Assembly: GCA_051439365.1 (NCBI GenBank)
Contig: JBFRWC010000132.1
Span: 1 to 14,022, forward strand
Length of the DNA stretch: 14,022 nucleotides
From: JAAHGY01 sp051439365
GTDB taxonomy: Bacteria > Cyanobacteriota > Cyanobacteriia > CAKZMO01
Direction of reading: 5' to 3'
The position numbers were made by a program, and so were the translations under genes. Positions 8,393-14,022 of this stretch are shown here, piece after piece; position 1 is the stretch's first letter, and the number at the start of each line of letters is the position of its first letter. The notes below the pieces were generated by a model, which was given only the letters and a program-made list of their open reading frames with translations, searched no databases and had not been told where the DNA came from.

Positions 8393-8681
8393 CTGACTAG
8401 TCGGTCATTACACAACTATTCATCAGCTAAAGATACAGTATTTCGGCAACAATTACAGAAAACCAGTTTAAAATCTGGCCCTTTAAGCAATTTATCTCGT
8501 CAAGCCACGGAATGTGTTTCTGAGAGTGCATTTCGCGATTTGAAAGTTTTGTGCCACTGAGTTGGATGTTCAAGAGTAGGGATAGAGCGATCGCCCTTGG
8601 TCTTCCCGATGAAGGTCATTGTGAGTATTGTAAGAAGTTGTGTCAACCTGGAAACAGCAAGAAATATAATACAGTTCGTGC
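8393..8681. other. Spacer downstream of protelomerase-like gene, no gene seen
   Basis: About 290 bp with one HIP1 site (near 8587) and no open frame I would support. I searched it for a long palindrome, because phage protelomerase genes often sit beside their telomere substrate, and found none. No hairpin with a T-run was found after the protelomerase-like stop. Confidence 0.45.
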
Positions 8682-10640
8682 TTATAGCGAGATGCAGTCA
8701 GATATCTTGTCCTTGTGAAACCGACTCTGTGTTTTGGAAAGTCCATGCTGTTGATAGTGGTCTTTGATCTCGCCGTCTAAGTGGTCAAACCAGGCTTTAA
8801 TGGCCTTCTGCGAGGCAGCATAGCCATTGGCGCGGAGGAGTTCCATGATAACAGGAAACGAGATGGGCCACTTTTGTCGATGGGGTCGTCCAGGGGTATT
8901 GTTCCAGTCAAAGATAGCGTAGATGGCTCTGTTAATGGGGTCAACCATCGGCACCTCGTTGTTAGATCTCACCACGTTCTTGTCAGCGGACGTTTGAGAG
9001 GTTTGTTGGGTGGGTTCAGAGGGAATCGGTGATGATGTTTGGGGGGGAGGGGCTTGTAAAGATAGAGCCTGTTTGAGGAGTTGATTTTGCTGTCTGAGGG
9101 ACTGATTGTCTTGTCGTAACTGCTCAACTTCAGCCAAGAGATCGGGATCCATTGAGGTGAGGGATTGTTGCGCGATCTGGTCCAATTCGATGTGGAGTTT
9201 GGTGTTCTCGGTGGTGAGTTGTTGGATGCGATCGAGTAACGCGAGTGTCATGGTCGTGGTTTCCTGAGCAGCAGAAGCGGTTGAATAGGGCTTGGACTCG
9301 ATCGGAGCGATCGCTCCAGCAATCTTTGGGTTTCCCCTATGCTCCATTTCTGTCATGGATGGATTAGCCAAGTGTTCCATCCGATCCTCTGTTGCTGTTG
9401 GGGCTTGAATCGCCATGTCCTCATCTCCCTGATCGGTTAAAGGTTCCCCCCAAAGGTCACGCCAAGTGGGGGTGCGATTATCGCCCGGTTTTCGTTGAGC
9501 CAAGGGATCGTAGCAAAGACCATATTCCTGAGCGACCCATATCGGACGTTTTTTAGCATGGCTTAAGAGAGATGTTTTAGATTGTTGCCAACCGCGTTCT
9601 TGGGCCAGTTTAAAGGCCAGCGCCGCCGTGAGGAGAGGGAACGGGGACAGATCATCGGGGATTGTCATGGTTGCATTCGCCTCCATCTCATGGATCTGAA
9701 AATCGGGAATGACCTGCACATCCGGTCTTGATAGCCGAATGCCCTTTCGGATGATGCCATTGTCTTGAATGGAGAAACGGTCATAATTGCGGTTAGCGGC
9801 GATCGCCCGTAATGGCCGGTCACCCTGACGAGTGGGTTGATAATGAGCGAGACAATGAGCCTGGAACTCATGGGAACTAGTGTGGCTGGGACAATAGAAG
9901 AAGGTCGCGATCGCGCCATACAAATCCCTGAGTACATGGGTCGAGAGATCAACGGTGACGTAGGGTTGAAAGAGCGATCGCGTTGCGTTCAGTACCTGTG
10001 GCCCAATTTTCTTATCAATGATGGTGGGAGTGAGCGTTTCTGCCTGGGTCGCGTGTCTTAGTCGCTCGAATGCAGCCAGCACGTATTCCGCTTGGCACAG
10101 CACCGGAATCATCAGTTTGAGGGGTATTTCATCATCAGGCCGTTTTGCTAAGCCCGACACCCAAACTGAATAAGCGTTGGCAGGTTCGAGGGTCGCTGTG
10201 AAGAGCTCTATGAGTCGTCGTCCGGTCAACAGTGCCAGCGCTGCTGCCCAGTCCGGCCACTCTAAATAGTGATCGCCAATGACCTTAGTGGCCAGCGTGA
10301 CAATGGCATTGACCTCGTGGGGCGACACAATTGCTTGCACCTGATTGCGATCTTGCACCCGCTGACTGGCCACTTGATTGGCCTGGGCATATTCGCCTGG
10401 AGTGAGGCGCAGTGCATCAAAGGCGACATGGTTATCCGGAAGCACTCTTGCAAGATGCTTGCGGGTGCGGTGCATCAAATCTTTGTGTTGGGTCATTTGG
10501 GTAAAACCGAGGTTATCCCAGTGTTGTCGGAGTTCGAGGGCGATCGCTTGAGCCACCGTGATATCATCCGGGGATAGAGGTTTGAGGCGTGGCACGAGGT
10601 AATCATCGAGCAACGGCTCCAGCCATTTTTTCCGAGGCAT
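8682..10640 (-). CDS. Protelomerase-like (telomere resolvase) tyrosine recombinase
   Basis: A 652-residue protein with four parts. An N-terminal helical region (1-125) is followed by a catalytic core of the telomere-resolvase/tyrosine-recombinase type (about 126-300). Visible core motifs are LLTGRRLIEL (138-147, likely catalytic Arg142), SGLAKR (162-167, likely Lys166 on the beta-hairpin) and STHVLRDLYGAI (233-244, likely Arg238). CLAHY (263-267, likely His266) and NRNYDRF (284-290, candidate nucleophile Tyr286) complete the set. A variable region leads to a coiled coil (about 465-530), a Pro/Gln/Ser linker, and a C-terminal domain (about 565-640) with NNTPGRPHRQKWPIS and a helical end, probably DNA-binding. 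Protelomerases cut and rejoin palindromic sites to form hairpin telomeres. AGGA eight bases before the ATG supports the start; a stronger AGGAGG lies too far upstream for it. It is transcribed divergently from the Uma2 gene. An ordinary integrase is the main alternative. Confidence 0.8.
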   Translation of the reverse strand: MPRKKWLEPLLDDYLVPRLKPLSPDDITVAQAIALELRQHWDNLGFTQMTQHKDLMHRTRKHLARVLPDNHVAFDALRLTPGEYAQANQVASQRVQDRNQVQAIVSPHEVNAIVTLATKVIGDHYLEWPDWAAALALLTGRRLIELFTATLEPANAYSVWVSGLAKRPDDEIPLKLMIPVLCQAEYVLAAFERLRHATQAETLTPTIIDKKIGPQVLNATRSLFQPYVTVDLSTHVLRDLYGAIATFFYCPSHTSSHEFQAHCLAHYQPTRQGDRPLRAIAANRNYDRFSIQDNGIIRKGIRLSRPDVQVIPDFQIHEMEANATMTIPDDLSPFPLLTAALAFKLAQERGWQQSKTSLLSHAKKRPIWVAQEYGLCYDPLAQRKPGDNRTPTWRDLWGEPLTDQGDEDMAIQAPTATEDRMEHLANPSMTEMEHRGNPKIAGAIAPIESKPYSTASAAQETTTMTLALLDRIQQLTTENTKLHIELDQIAQQSLTSMDPDLLAEVEQLRQDNQSLRQQNQLLKQALSLQAPPPQTSSPIPSEPTQQTSQTSADKNVVRSNNEVPMVDPINRAIYAIFDWNNTPGRPHRQKWPISFPVIMELLRANGYAASQKAIKAWFDHLDGEIKDHYQQHGLSKTQSRFHKDKISDCISL

Positions 10641-10670
10641 GGCGTTGATCCTGATTTGACATTTTCCTCC

Positions 10671-10711
10671 TATCTTATTTTATCCAAGCAATTCAGTCAA
10701 CGAATAAGATA
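10671..10711. promoter_or_regulatory. Inverted repeat flanking protelomerase promoter, possible operator
   Basis: TATCTTATT (10671-10679) and AATAAGATA (10703-10711) form a perfect 9-bp inverted repeat with 23 bp between the arms. One arm overlaps the proposed -10 box and the other lies just upstream of the proposed -35 box. This is the usual geometry for a dimeric repressor or for autoregulation by the DNA-binding product. Confidence 0.4.
10672..10700 (-). promoter_or_regulatory. Sigma70-like promoter for protelomerase-like gene
   Basis: On the minus strand TTGACT (10700-10695; 5/6 to consensus) is followed by a 17-bp spacer and TAAGAT (10677-10672; 4/6). Transcription would start near 10665, about 25 nt before the ATG at 10640. 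A strong AGGAGG at 10671-10666 sits only three bases before an out-of-frame ATG (10662) that opens a 19-codon frame overlapping the gene start. Confidence 0.4.
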
Positions 10712-10855
10712 AAAGAGCGATGGCGCACTGGTGCAAGTTCAAGAGGCGATCGCCCTGGAAATCTGCGAGTGCGATGACCATCAAAGCTAACAGTGAATTA
10801 CAATCCGACTTAGCGTGTTACAGTAAAGCCACACAGCGACTTTGGGAGTAGCACC

Positions 10856-11596
10856 ATGATTTCTCAAACGCAGGTCAACCCCCCACAGCCTTCGGCAGCA
10901 ACGCAAAACTATCCTCCTCTGCAAAGTGGCGATTCTCCTTCGGAGACACTGCGTGAACGCCCTTCTCGCCCGGAATTTGAGCGTCGTTATGCCGCTGCCC
11001 CTGATATTCGCAAAGCAGAGTTAATTGAAGGAGTTGTTTACGTAGCCTCTCCCCTCCGACACCGACAGCATGGTAAGCCCCATAGTCGTGTGATGGGCTG
11101 GCTATGCATCTATCAAGCTTTGACTCCAGGGATAGATTCTAGCGTTGAACCAACGGTGAGACTAGACCTGGAAAATGAGCCGCAGCCTGATGCTGTTTTG
11201 TTTATTGAGGCTGGGACTGGGGGGCAAGTTTCCATTAGCGAGGACGACTATATTGAAGGGGCACCAGAATTAGTGGTGGAGATTGCAGCTAGTAGCGTGG
11301 CGATCGATACGGGCAGTAAAAAGCGGGTATATCAGCGGAATGGCGTACAGGAATATGTAATCTGGCAAGCCTATGAAAATAAATTGGACTGGTTTGGCCT
11401 GGTGGATGGAGAGTATCAGTTGCTTGCTGCCGATGAGGATGGCATTATTCGCAGTCGGGTGTTTCCCGGTTTGTGGCTGGATGTTGAGGCGTTGCTGACG
11501 GATCAGATGGCAAGGATGTTAGAAGTGGTGCAAGCAGGGGTGGAATCAGCGGAACATCAAGAGTTTGTGGAGCGGTTACAACCAAAAGATGAATAA
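10856..11596 (+). CDS. Uma2 family (DUF820) endonuclease-like protein
   Basis: A 246-residue member of the Uma2/DUF820 family of PD-(D/E)XK-fold putative restriction-type endonucleases, strongly expanded in cyanobacteria. The core follows a variable Pro-rich N-terminus (1-35). It includes KAELIEGVVYVASP (53-66, Glu at 58), the acidic PDAVLFIEAG (111-120, Asp112), ELVVEIAASS (138-147, Glu142), the downstream SKKRVYQRNGVQEYVIW (154-170) with the catalytic-type Lys, and a FPGLWLDVEALL tail motif. All expected active-site positions are present. GGAG seven bases before the ATG supports the start. It diverges from the protelomerase-like gene across a 215-bp spacer containing one HIP1 site. The biological substrate of this family is unclear. 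Confidence 0.92.
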   Translation: MISQTQVNPPQPSAATQNYPPLQSGDSPSETLRERPSRPEFERRYAAAPDIRKAELIEGVVYVASPLRHRQHGKPHSRVMGWLCIYQALTPGIDSSVEPTVRLDLENEPQPDAVLFIEAGTGGQVSISEDDYIEGAPELVVEIAASSVAIDTGSKKRVYQRNGVQEYVIWQAYENKLDWFGLVDGEYQLLAADEDGIIRSRVFPGLWLDVEALLTDQMARMLEVVQAGVESAEHQEFVERLQPKDE

Positions 11597-11605
11597 TCGG
11601 GGAAA

Positions 11606-11642
11606 GCGATCGCCCCCCACCACGCCGGAAGGAGGATCGCCC
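11606..11642 (+). repeat. Fragment of the HIP1-rich dispersed repeat
   Basis: This 37-bp stretch matches the centre of the two longer repeat copies at 12277 and 13217: a GCGATCGCC site, then CACCACGCCGGAAGGAGG and ATCGCCC. It lies between the Uma2 stop and the ParD-type antitoxin start, so this repeat type recurs before both toxin-antitoxin modules. Confidence 0.7.
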
Positions 11643-11643
11643 G

Positions 11644-11671
11644 TGGACAAAATCACCACTTAAAATAGGAT
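11644..11671 (+). promoter_or_regulatory. Possible promoter of parDE-type pair
   Basis: TGGACA (11644-11649; 5/6 to TTGACA), 16 bp, then TAGGAT (11666-11671; 4/6 to TATAAT), with a leader of about 16 nt to the antitoxin ATG at 11694. It begins right at the edge of the repeat fragment. A TAAAAT at 11661 is an alternative -10 but lacks a matching -35. Confidence 0.3.
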
Positions 11672-11693
11672 AGAGCCAAGTAGTAGGTTTCTT

Positions 11694-11951
11694 ATGAATA
11701 TCAGTCTGACTGCTGAACAAGAACAATTTGTGCAAGCAAAACTAGAGACAGGGCAATATCGTTCTGCTGAAGAAATTGTGGCGATCGCCTTCCAATTACT
11801 TGATGAATACGAGCGTGCTGAGTCGGAGTGGGCCAAAGACGTAAGAGAAAAAATTGATGCTGCGATTGTCGCGTCGGCCCATACCCCTCCAGTTGACGGG
11901 GAAACTTTTGTTGGTCATATCTTAGAGCGGTTTCAACAATCGGATCAATAA
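11694..11951 (+). CDS. ParD-like ribbon-helix-helix antitoxin
   Basis: An 85-residue protein. The N-terminal half has the ribbon-helix-helix layout of ParD-type antitoxins: a short strand MNISL, a helix with EQEQFVQAKLETGQY, then RSAEEIVAIAFQLLDEYERA. The acidic C-terminal half (about 40-85) would wrap the toxin. It would neutralise the ParE/RelE-type toxin encoded two bases downstream and repress the shared promoter. AGG seven bases before the ATG is a modest ribosome binding site. A HIP1 octamer lies inside the gene (near 11781). Confidence 0.88.
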   Translation: MNISLTAEQEQFVQAKLETGQYRSAEEIVAIAFQLLDEYERAESEWAKDVREKIDAAIVASAHTPPVDGETFVGHILERFQQSDQ

Positions 11952-11953
11952 AC

Positions 11954-12253
11954 ATGAGTCGTTATGTCATTAACGTTCTGGCGACTCAGGACTTGGACCA
12001 AATTGCCGATTATTTTGCCGAGCATAGCCTTGCCGCAGGCGATCGCTTCTTTCAAACATTTCGCCAAAAATGCCGACAGCTTGTAGCGTTTCCACAAAGT
12101 GGTAGGAGTTATGCGGAAATTCGACCTGGGCTGCGAGGACTGTCGTTGGAAGGTTATGTGATTTTCTACCGCTTATTGGATGATGGAGTAGAAATTCTCC
12201 GTGTTGTTCATGGTCGTCGTGATTTCCCGACGGTATTTGAGGAACCCAGTTAG
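11954..12253 (+). CDS. ParE/RelE-superfamily toxin
   Basis: A 99-residue toxin of the ParE/RelE fold. Characteristic segments are ATQDLDQIADYFAEH, LVAFPQSGRSYAEIRPGLRG, the hydrophobic strand GYVIFYRLLDDG and the C-terminal VEILRVVHGRRDF. The start lies two bases after the antitoxin stop, so translation is coupled; the ribosome binding site (GGA) sits within the end of the antitoxin gene. ParE-type members poison DNA gyrase and RelE-type members cleave mRNA. The sequence alone does not decide which, although the HGRRDF ending fits ParE-like proteins. The gene is full-length and appears intact. Repeat copy A begins 23 bp after its stop. Confidence 0.88.
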   Translation: MSRYVINVLATQDLDQIADYFAEHSLAAGDRFFQTFRQKCRQLVAFPQSGRSYAEIRPGLRGLSLEGYVIFYRLLDDGVEILRVVHGRRDFPTVFEEPS

Positions 12254-12276
12254 CTTGATGCAATGCCAACCCTAAA

Positions 12277-12441
12277 GGCGATCGCTCTTCTAATAAGTGG
12301 AAATGCTAGGAGTGCGATCGCTCCCAACACGCCAAAGGCGCGATCGCCCACCACCACGCCGGAAGGAGGATCGCCCCAAATCAGATTCTGGCTCAAGCTC
12401 AATTCAATAGTTCAGAGTTTTGGAGGGGCGATCGCTATACT
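12277..12441 (+). repeat. HIP1-rich 165-bp dispersed repeat, copy A
   Basis: A 165-bp unit, matched without gaps by copy B at 13217-13381 with 7 mismatches (about 96%). It begins GGCGATCGCTCTTCTAATAA, contains four HIP1 octamers, includes CACCACGCCGGAAGGAGG, and ends with GGGGCGATCGCTATACT. It separates the ParDE pair from the PIN-type module. It holds no gene; frames through it are chance. Confidence 0.88.
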
Positions 12442-12515
12442 AAATGTTAGGGGCACGATTCTGATTTGTAGCCTCTATCTCTCCCAGATCAACCTCAAAC
12501 CTCAGAAGATTCTCA

Positions 12516-12731
12516 ATGTCACCTAATCAATCTTTGGAAGAACGAATCACTGCTGTGGAAGCAGCCATTACCGAACTGCAACAACAAATTGCCCAGCCAC
12601 CCTCAACCGACTGGCTTCAGCAAATCACCGGATCATTCAAAGATGAACCAGCCTTTGAAGTGGTTCTCGCCTACGGACAGGCCATCCGACAAGGAGATGA
12701 ATCTGCATTGGATTCTGATGAACTGTCATGA
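12516..12731 (+). CDS. Antitoxin partner of PIN-domain toxin
   Basis: A 71-residue protein. An amphipathic N-terminal helix (SLEERITAVEAAITELQQQI, 6-25) probably dimerises, followed by TDWLQQITGSFKDEPAFEVV and LAYGQAIRQGD, which in related cyanobacterial pairs forms the toxin-binding part. It overlaps the PIN toxin start by ATGA (12728-12731), the usual coupling for such pairs. No recognisable DNA-binding fold is present. AGAAG about eight bases upstream is the likely ribosome binding site. The gene looks intact although its toxin is broken. Confidence 0.8.
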   Translation: MSPNQSLEERITAVEAAITELQQQIAQPPSTDWLQQITGSFKDEPAFEVVLAYGQAIRQGDESALDSDELS

Positions 12732-13098
12732 AATATTTGTTGGATACCGACCACTTGAGTATTCTTCAACGCCAACCTGGGGAGGCTTACCGTAACCTCT
12801 CAAGACGCATGGCTTCGGTACCCATCACCGATTTTGCCGTATCGATCATCACCTTTCATGAGCAAGTCCTCGGTTGCCATGCTTATATCAATCGCAGTCG
12901 CAGTTTGGATCAGGTAGTCACAGGCTACACCATGATGGCAAGGCTGTTGAGTGATTTCCAATCCTTCGCCTTCGACTCGAAAAAATGGATGCCAGGATTG
13001 CTGCGCTCGCCCTCAGTCAAAACTTGACTTTACTCACCCGCAACCAACGGGATTTTGGTAAAGTGCCTAGTTTAACCATTGAAGATTGGACTGTCTAA
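12728..13098 (+). pseudogene. VapC-like PIN-domain toxin, disrupted
   Basis: The first frame (12728-13027) encodes a PIN-domain start, MKYLLDTDHLSILQRQ (acidic residues Asp6 and Asp8), and the conserved FHEQVLGCHAYINRSRS (Glu45). It leaves the family after LLSDFQSFAFDSKK, at an A6 run (12980-12985). The missing C-terminus lies in the +2 frame (12985-13098): MDARIAALALSQNLTLLTRN and RDFGKVPSLTIEDWTV, carrying the remaining acidic residues. The total of 371 nt (about 122 residues) is some 16-18 codons short of intact relatives recalled at about 140. A single out-of-frame deletion explains both the loss and the shift. The product should lack part of the metal-binding site and be inactive. Confidence 0.85.
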
Positions 13099-13099
13099 G

Positions 13100-13182
13100 C
13101 TGACTGCCTGACACATCTCCTGAAAGCCTTGAAATCTCGTTACGATTTTTCGTTGTTTGAGGCACTTGTGTCAGGTAACCAG
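13100..13182. mobile_element. 83-bp MITE-like element with 9-bp target duplication
   Basis: The 83-bp insert is flanked exactly by CTGTCTAAG on both sides (13091-13099 and 13183-13191), a perfect 9-bp direct repeat. The left end CTGACTGCCTGACACA (13100-13115) and the reverse complement of the right end (13167-13182) match at 13 of 16 positions, with an inner perfect 9-bp core (CCTGACACA/TGTGTCAGG). The interior can pair further (GCCT 13126/AGGC 13160; AAATC 13132/GATTT 13144). It has no coding capacity. The left duplication overlaps the stop codon of the broken PIN toxin. This is the signature of a non-autonomous transposable element, and the 9-bp duplication fits transposases of the IS4/IS1 kind. 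Confidence 0.75.
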
Positions 13183-13216
13183 CTGTCTAAGTGCAAAGAA
13201 TATCAAGGAATAATAG

Positions 13217-13381
13217 GGCGATCGCTCTTCTAATAAGTGGAAATGCTAGGAGTGCGATCGCTCCCAACACGCCAAAGGCGCGATCGCACACCACCACGCC
13301 GGAAGGAGGATCGCCCCCAATCAGATTCTGGCTCAAGCTCAATTCGATGATTCAGAGTTTTGGAGGAGCGATCGCCATACT
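13217..13381 (+). repeat. HIP1-rich 165-bp dispersed repeat, copy B
   Basis: Second copy of the unit at 12277-12441, in the same orientation. Here the ends read GGCGATCGCTC (13217-13227) and GAGCGATCGCC (13366-13376), a perfect 11-bp terminal inverted repeat centred on HIP1. The two copies bracket the antitoxin/PIN module (12516-13098), so recombination between them could delete or circularise 940 bp. Confidence 0.88.
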
Positions 13382-13628
13382 CTATTCCACACTGGAGCGA
13401 TCGCTCCCTACTTTTTCCAAAATGCAATCATTCCCTAACTGCAAAAGTGAGCGGCAGCAAATACGACCGAAATAAAGCGTAAAATCTCTAGACTGTCCGC
13501 TCCACTGCGTTGTTAAACTGCAACTACCTTCCTACATCAAGTAAAAATTTGACCAAGCTCAGTAGATTTAATCATTTTAGAACTGAATTTTGATCACACC
13601 ATTCACCAGCAACATATCTTAGTTCTAA
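13382..13628. other. AT-rich spacer, HIP1 palindrome with T-run, no gene
   Basis: GGAGCGATCGCTCC (13394-13407) is a perfect 14-bp palindrome that could fold as a 5-bp stem with a GATC loop. CTAC and five T residues follow, a weak terminator-like signal on the plus strand. The remainder up to the hydrolase stop holds no open frame or repeat I can support. Confidence 0.4.
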
Positions 13629-14022
13629 TCAAACAGAATTACGATTGCATTCTACTCTGCTCAAAAATTCGTCCAACACTTGTAAAAAACTTTCTGTCTC
13701 TTCCAAATGAGGCATATGAGAACTGTTTTCAAACAGTACCCACTCTGAACCAGAAATGCCTTGCTTTAACTTCTCTACACAAGCTGGAGTTACTTCATCA
13801 TATTTTCCAGACAGCAGTAGTGTTGGTATGAAAATCTCACTCAAGCGGTTTTCAACATTCCAGTCAATGATTTTACCAGCACCTCGAAACTCTTTACCAG
13901 CTTTGCTATAGGCTGTAGTTAAACAACTTGGCCAAGGGCTTAAACGACAGAGAAAATTATGGTTAAAGACTTCCATAGCCTGTTTATATTCTGGGTCTTG
14001 AGTTGTCCCTACGGTTTCATGC
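13629..14022 (-). CDS. Proline iminopeptidase-like alpha/beta hydrolase, C-terminal part
   Basis: The minus-strand frame is open from the window edge to a TGA at 13629 and gives about 131 residues. It starts within HETVGTTQDPEYKQAMEVF and continues through NFLCRLSPWPSCL, typical of the cap region of proline iminopeptidase-like S33 peptidases. IFIPTLLLSGKYDEVTPACV then carries the catalytic-type Asp, and SEWVLFENSSHMPHLEE the catalytic-type His. The nucleophile Ser region lies outside the window. The family releases N-terminal proline or hydrolyses related amides. An internal ATG at 13976 exists, but homology continues upstream of it, so it is not the start. Other alpha/beta hydrolases of the same superfamily cannot be ruled out. 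Confidence 0.85.
   Translation of the reverse strand, partial: HETVGTTQDPEYKQAMEVFNHNFLCRLSPWPSCLTTAYSKAGKEFRGAGKIIDWNVENRLSEIFIPTLLLSGKYDEVTPACVEKLKQGISGSEWVLFENSSHMPHLEETESFLQVLDEFLSRVECNRNSV

Noticed and set aside
11445..12269. Minus-strand frames opposite the Uma2 and ParDE genes
   Set aside because: They overlap well-supported plus-strand genes and have no motifs or ribosome binding sites of their own.
12263..12526. Open frame through repeat copy A (and its counterpart at 13191-13475)
   Set aside because: Both frames follow the non-coding HIP1-rich repeat and encode no recognisable protein; shared sequence reflects the DNA repeat.
13100..13182. Integron attC site (imperfect palindrome after a toxin gene)
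   Set aside because: There are no GTTRRRY/RYYYAAC core sites, and the exact 9-bp flanking duplication fits a transposition event better.
1..14022. CRISPR array
   Set aside because: No regularly spaced repeat-spacer pattern was seen; the recurrent GCGATCGC sites are irregularly spaced HIP1 octamers.

Overview
The window looks cyanobacterial. The octamer GCGATCGC (HIP1) recurs roughly thirty times in genes and spacers, and most products belong to families typical of filamentous or otherwise large-genome cyanobacteria: AAA-like/WD40 NTPases, a vMAP-type HTH-AAA protein, an RTX calcium-binding protein, a Uma2 nuclease and small type II toxin-antitoxin pairs. No rRNA, tRNA, CRISPR array or full insertion sequence was seen.

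Left part (1-8392), all on the minus strand. A 1316-residue AAA-like/transmembrane/coiled-coil/14-WD40 protein is followed 53 bp downstream by the start of a small unknown gene that leaves the window. Upstream of it lie an RTX nonapeptide-repeat protein with an EF-hand-like loop, a 122-residue beta-rich protein, and a second AAA-like NTPase carrying the N-terminal HTH of vWA-MoxR-associated proteins. The spacers between these genes (270-525 bp) hold several perfect inverted repeats but no convincing extra genes. The two NTPases share an ATPase type that is associated with signalling or biological-conflict systems. No partner effector for either is visible here.

Middle (8682-10640, minus). The most striking gene encodes a 652-residue protein that reads as a protelomerase (telomere resolvase)-like tyrosine recombinase, followed by a coiled coil and a C-terminal putative DNA-binding domain. 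Such enzymes make the covalently closed hairpin ends of linear replicons. A sigma70-like promoter overlapped by a 9-bp inverted repeat lies just upstream of it. No long telomere-like palindrome is visible in the window.

Right part (10856-13381, plus). A Uma2-family nuclease is followed by a ParD/ParE-type pair and then a second antitoxin/PIN-toxin pair whose toxin is broken by an out-of-frame internal deletion. These are interleaved with repeats. A 165-bp HIP1-rich sequence occurs twice, about 96% identical and in direct orientation, bracketing the PIN module, and a 37-bp fragment of it lies in front of the ParDE pair. Directly at the 3' end of the broken toxin is an 83-bp MITE-like insertion with imperfect 16-bp terminal inverted repeats and a perfect 9-bp target duplication. 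The last gene (13629-end, minus) is the C-terminal part of a proline iminopeptidase-like alpha/beta hydrolase. The region reads as a small island of toxin-antitoxin modules and non-autonomous repeats next to a protelomerase-like gene.
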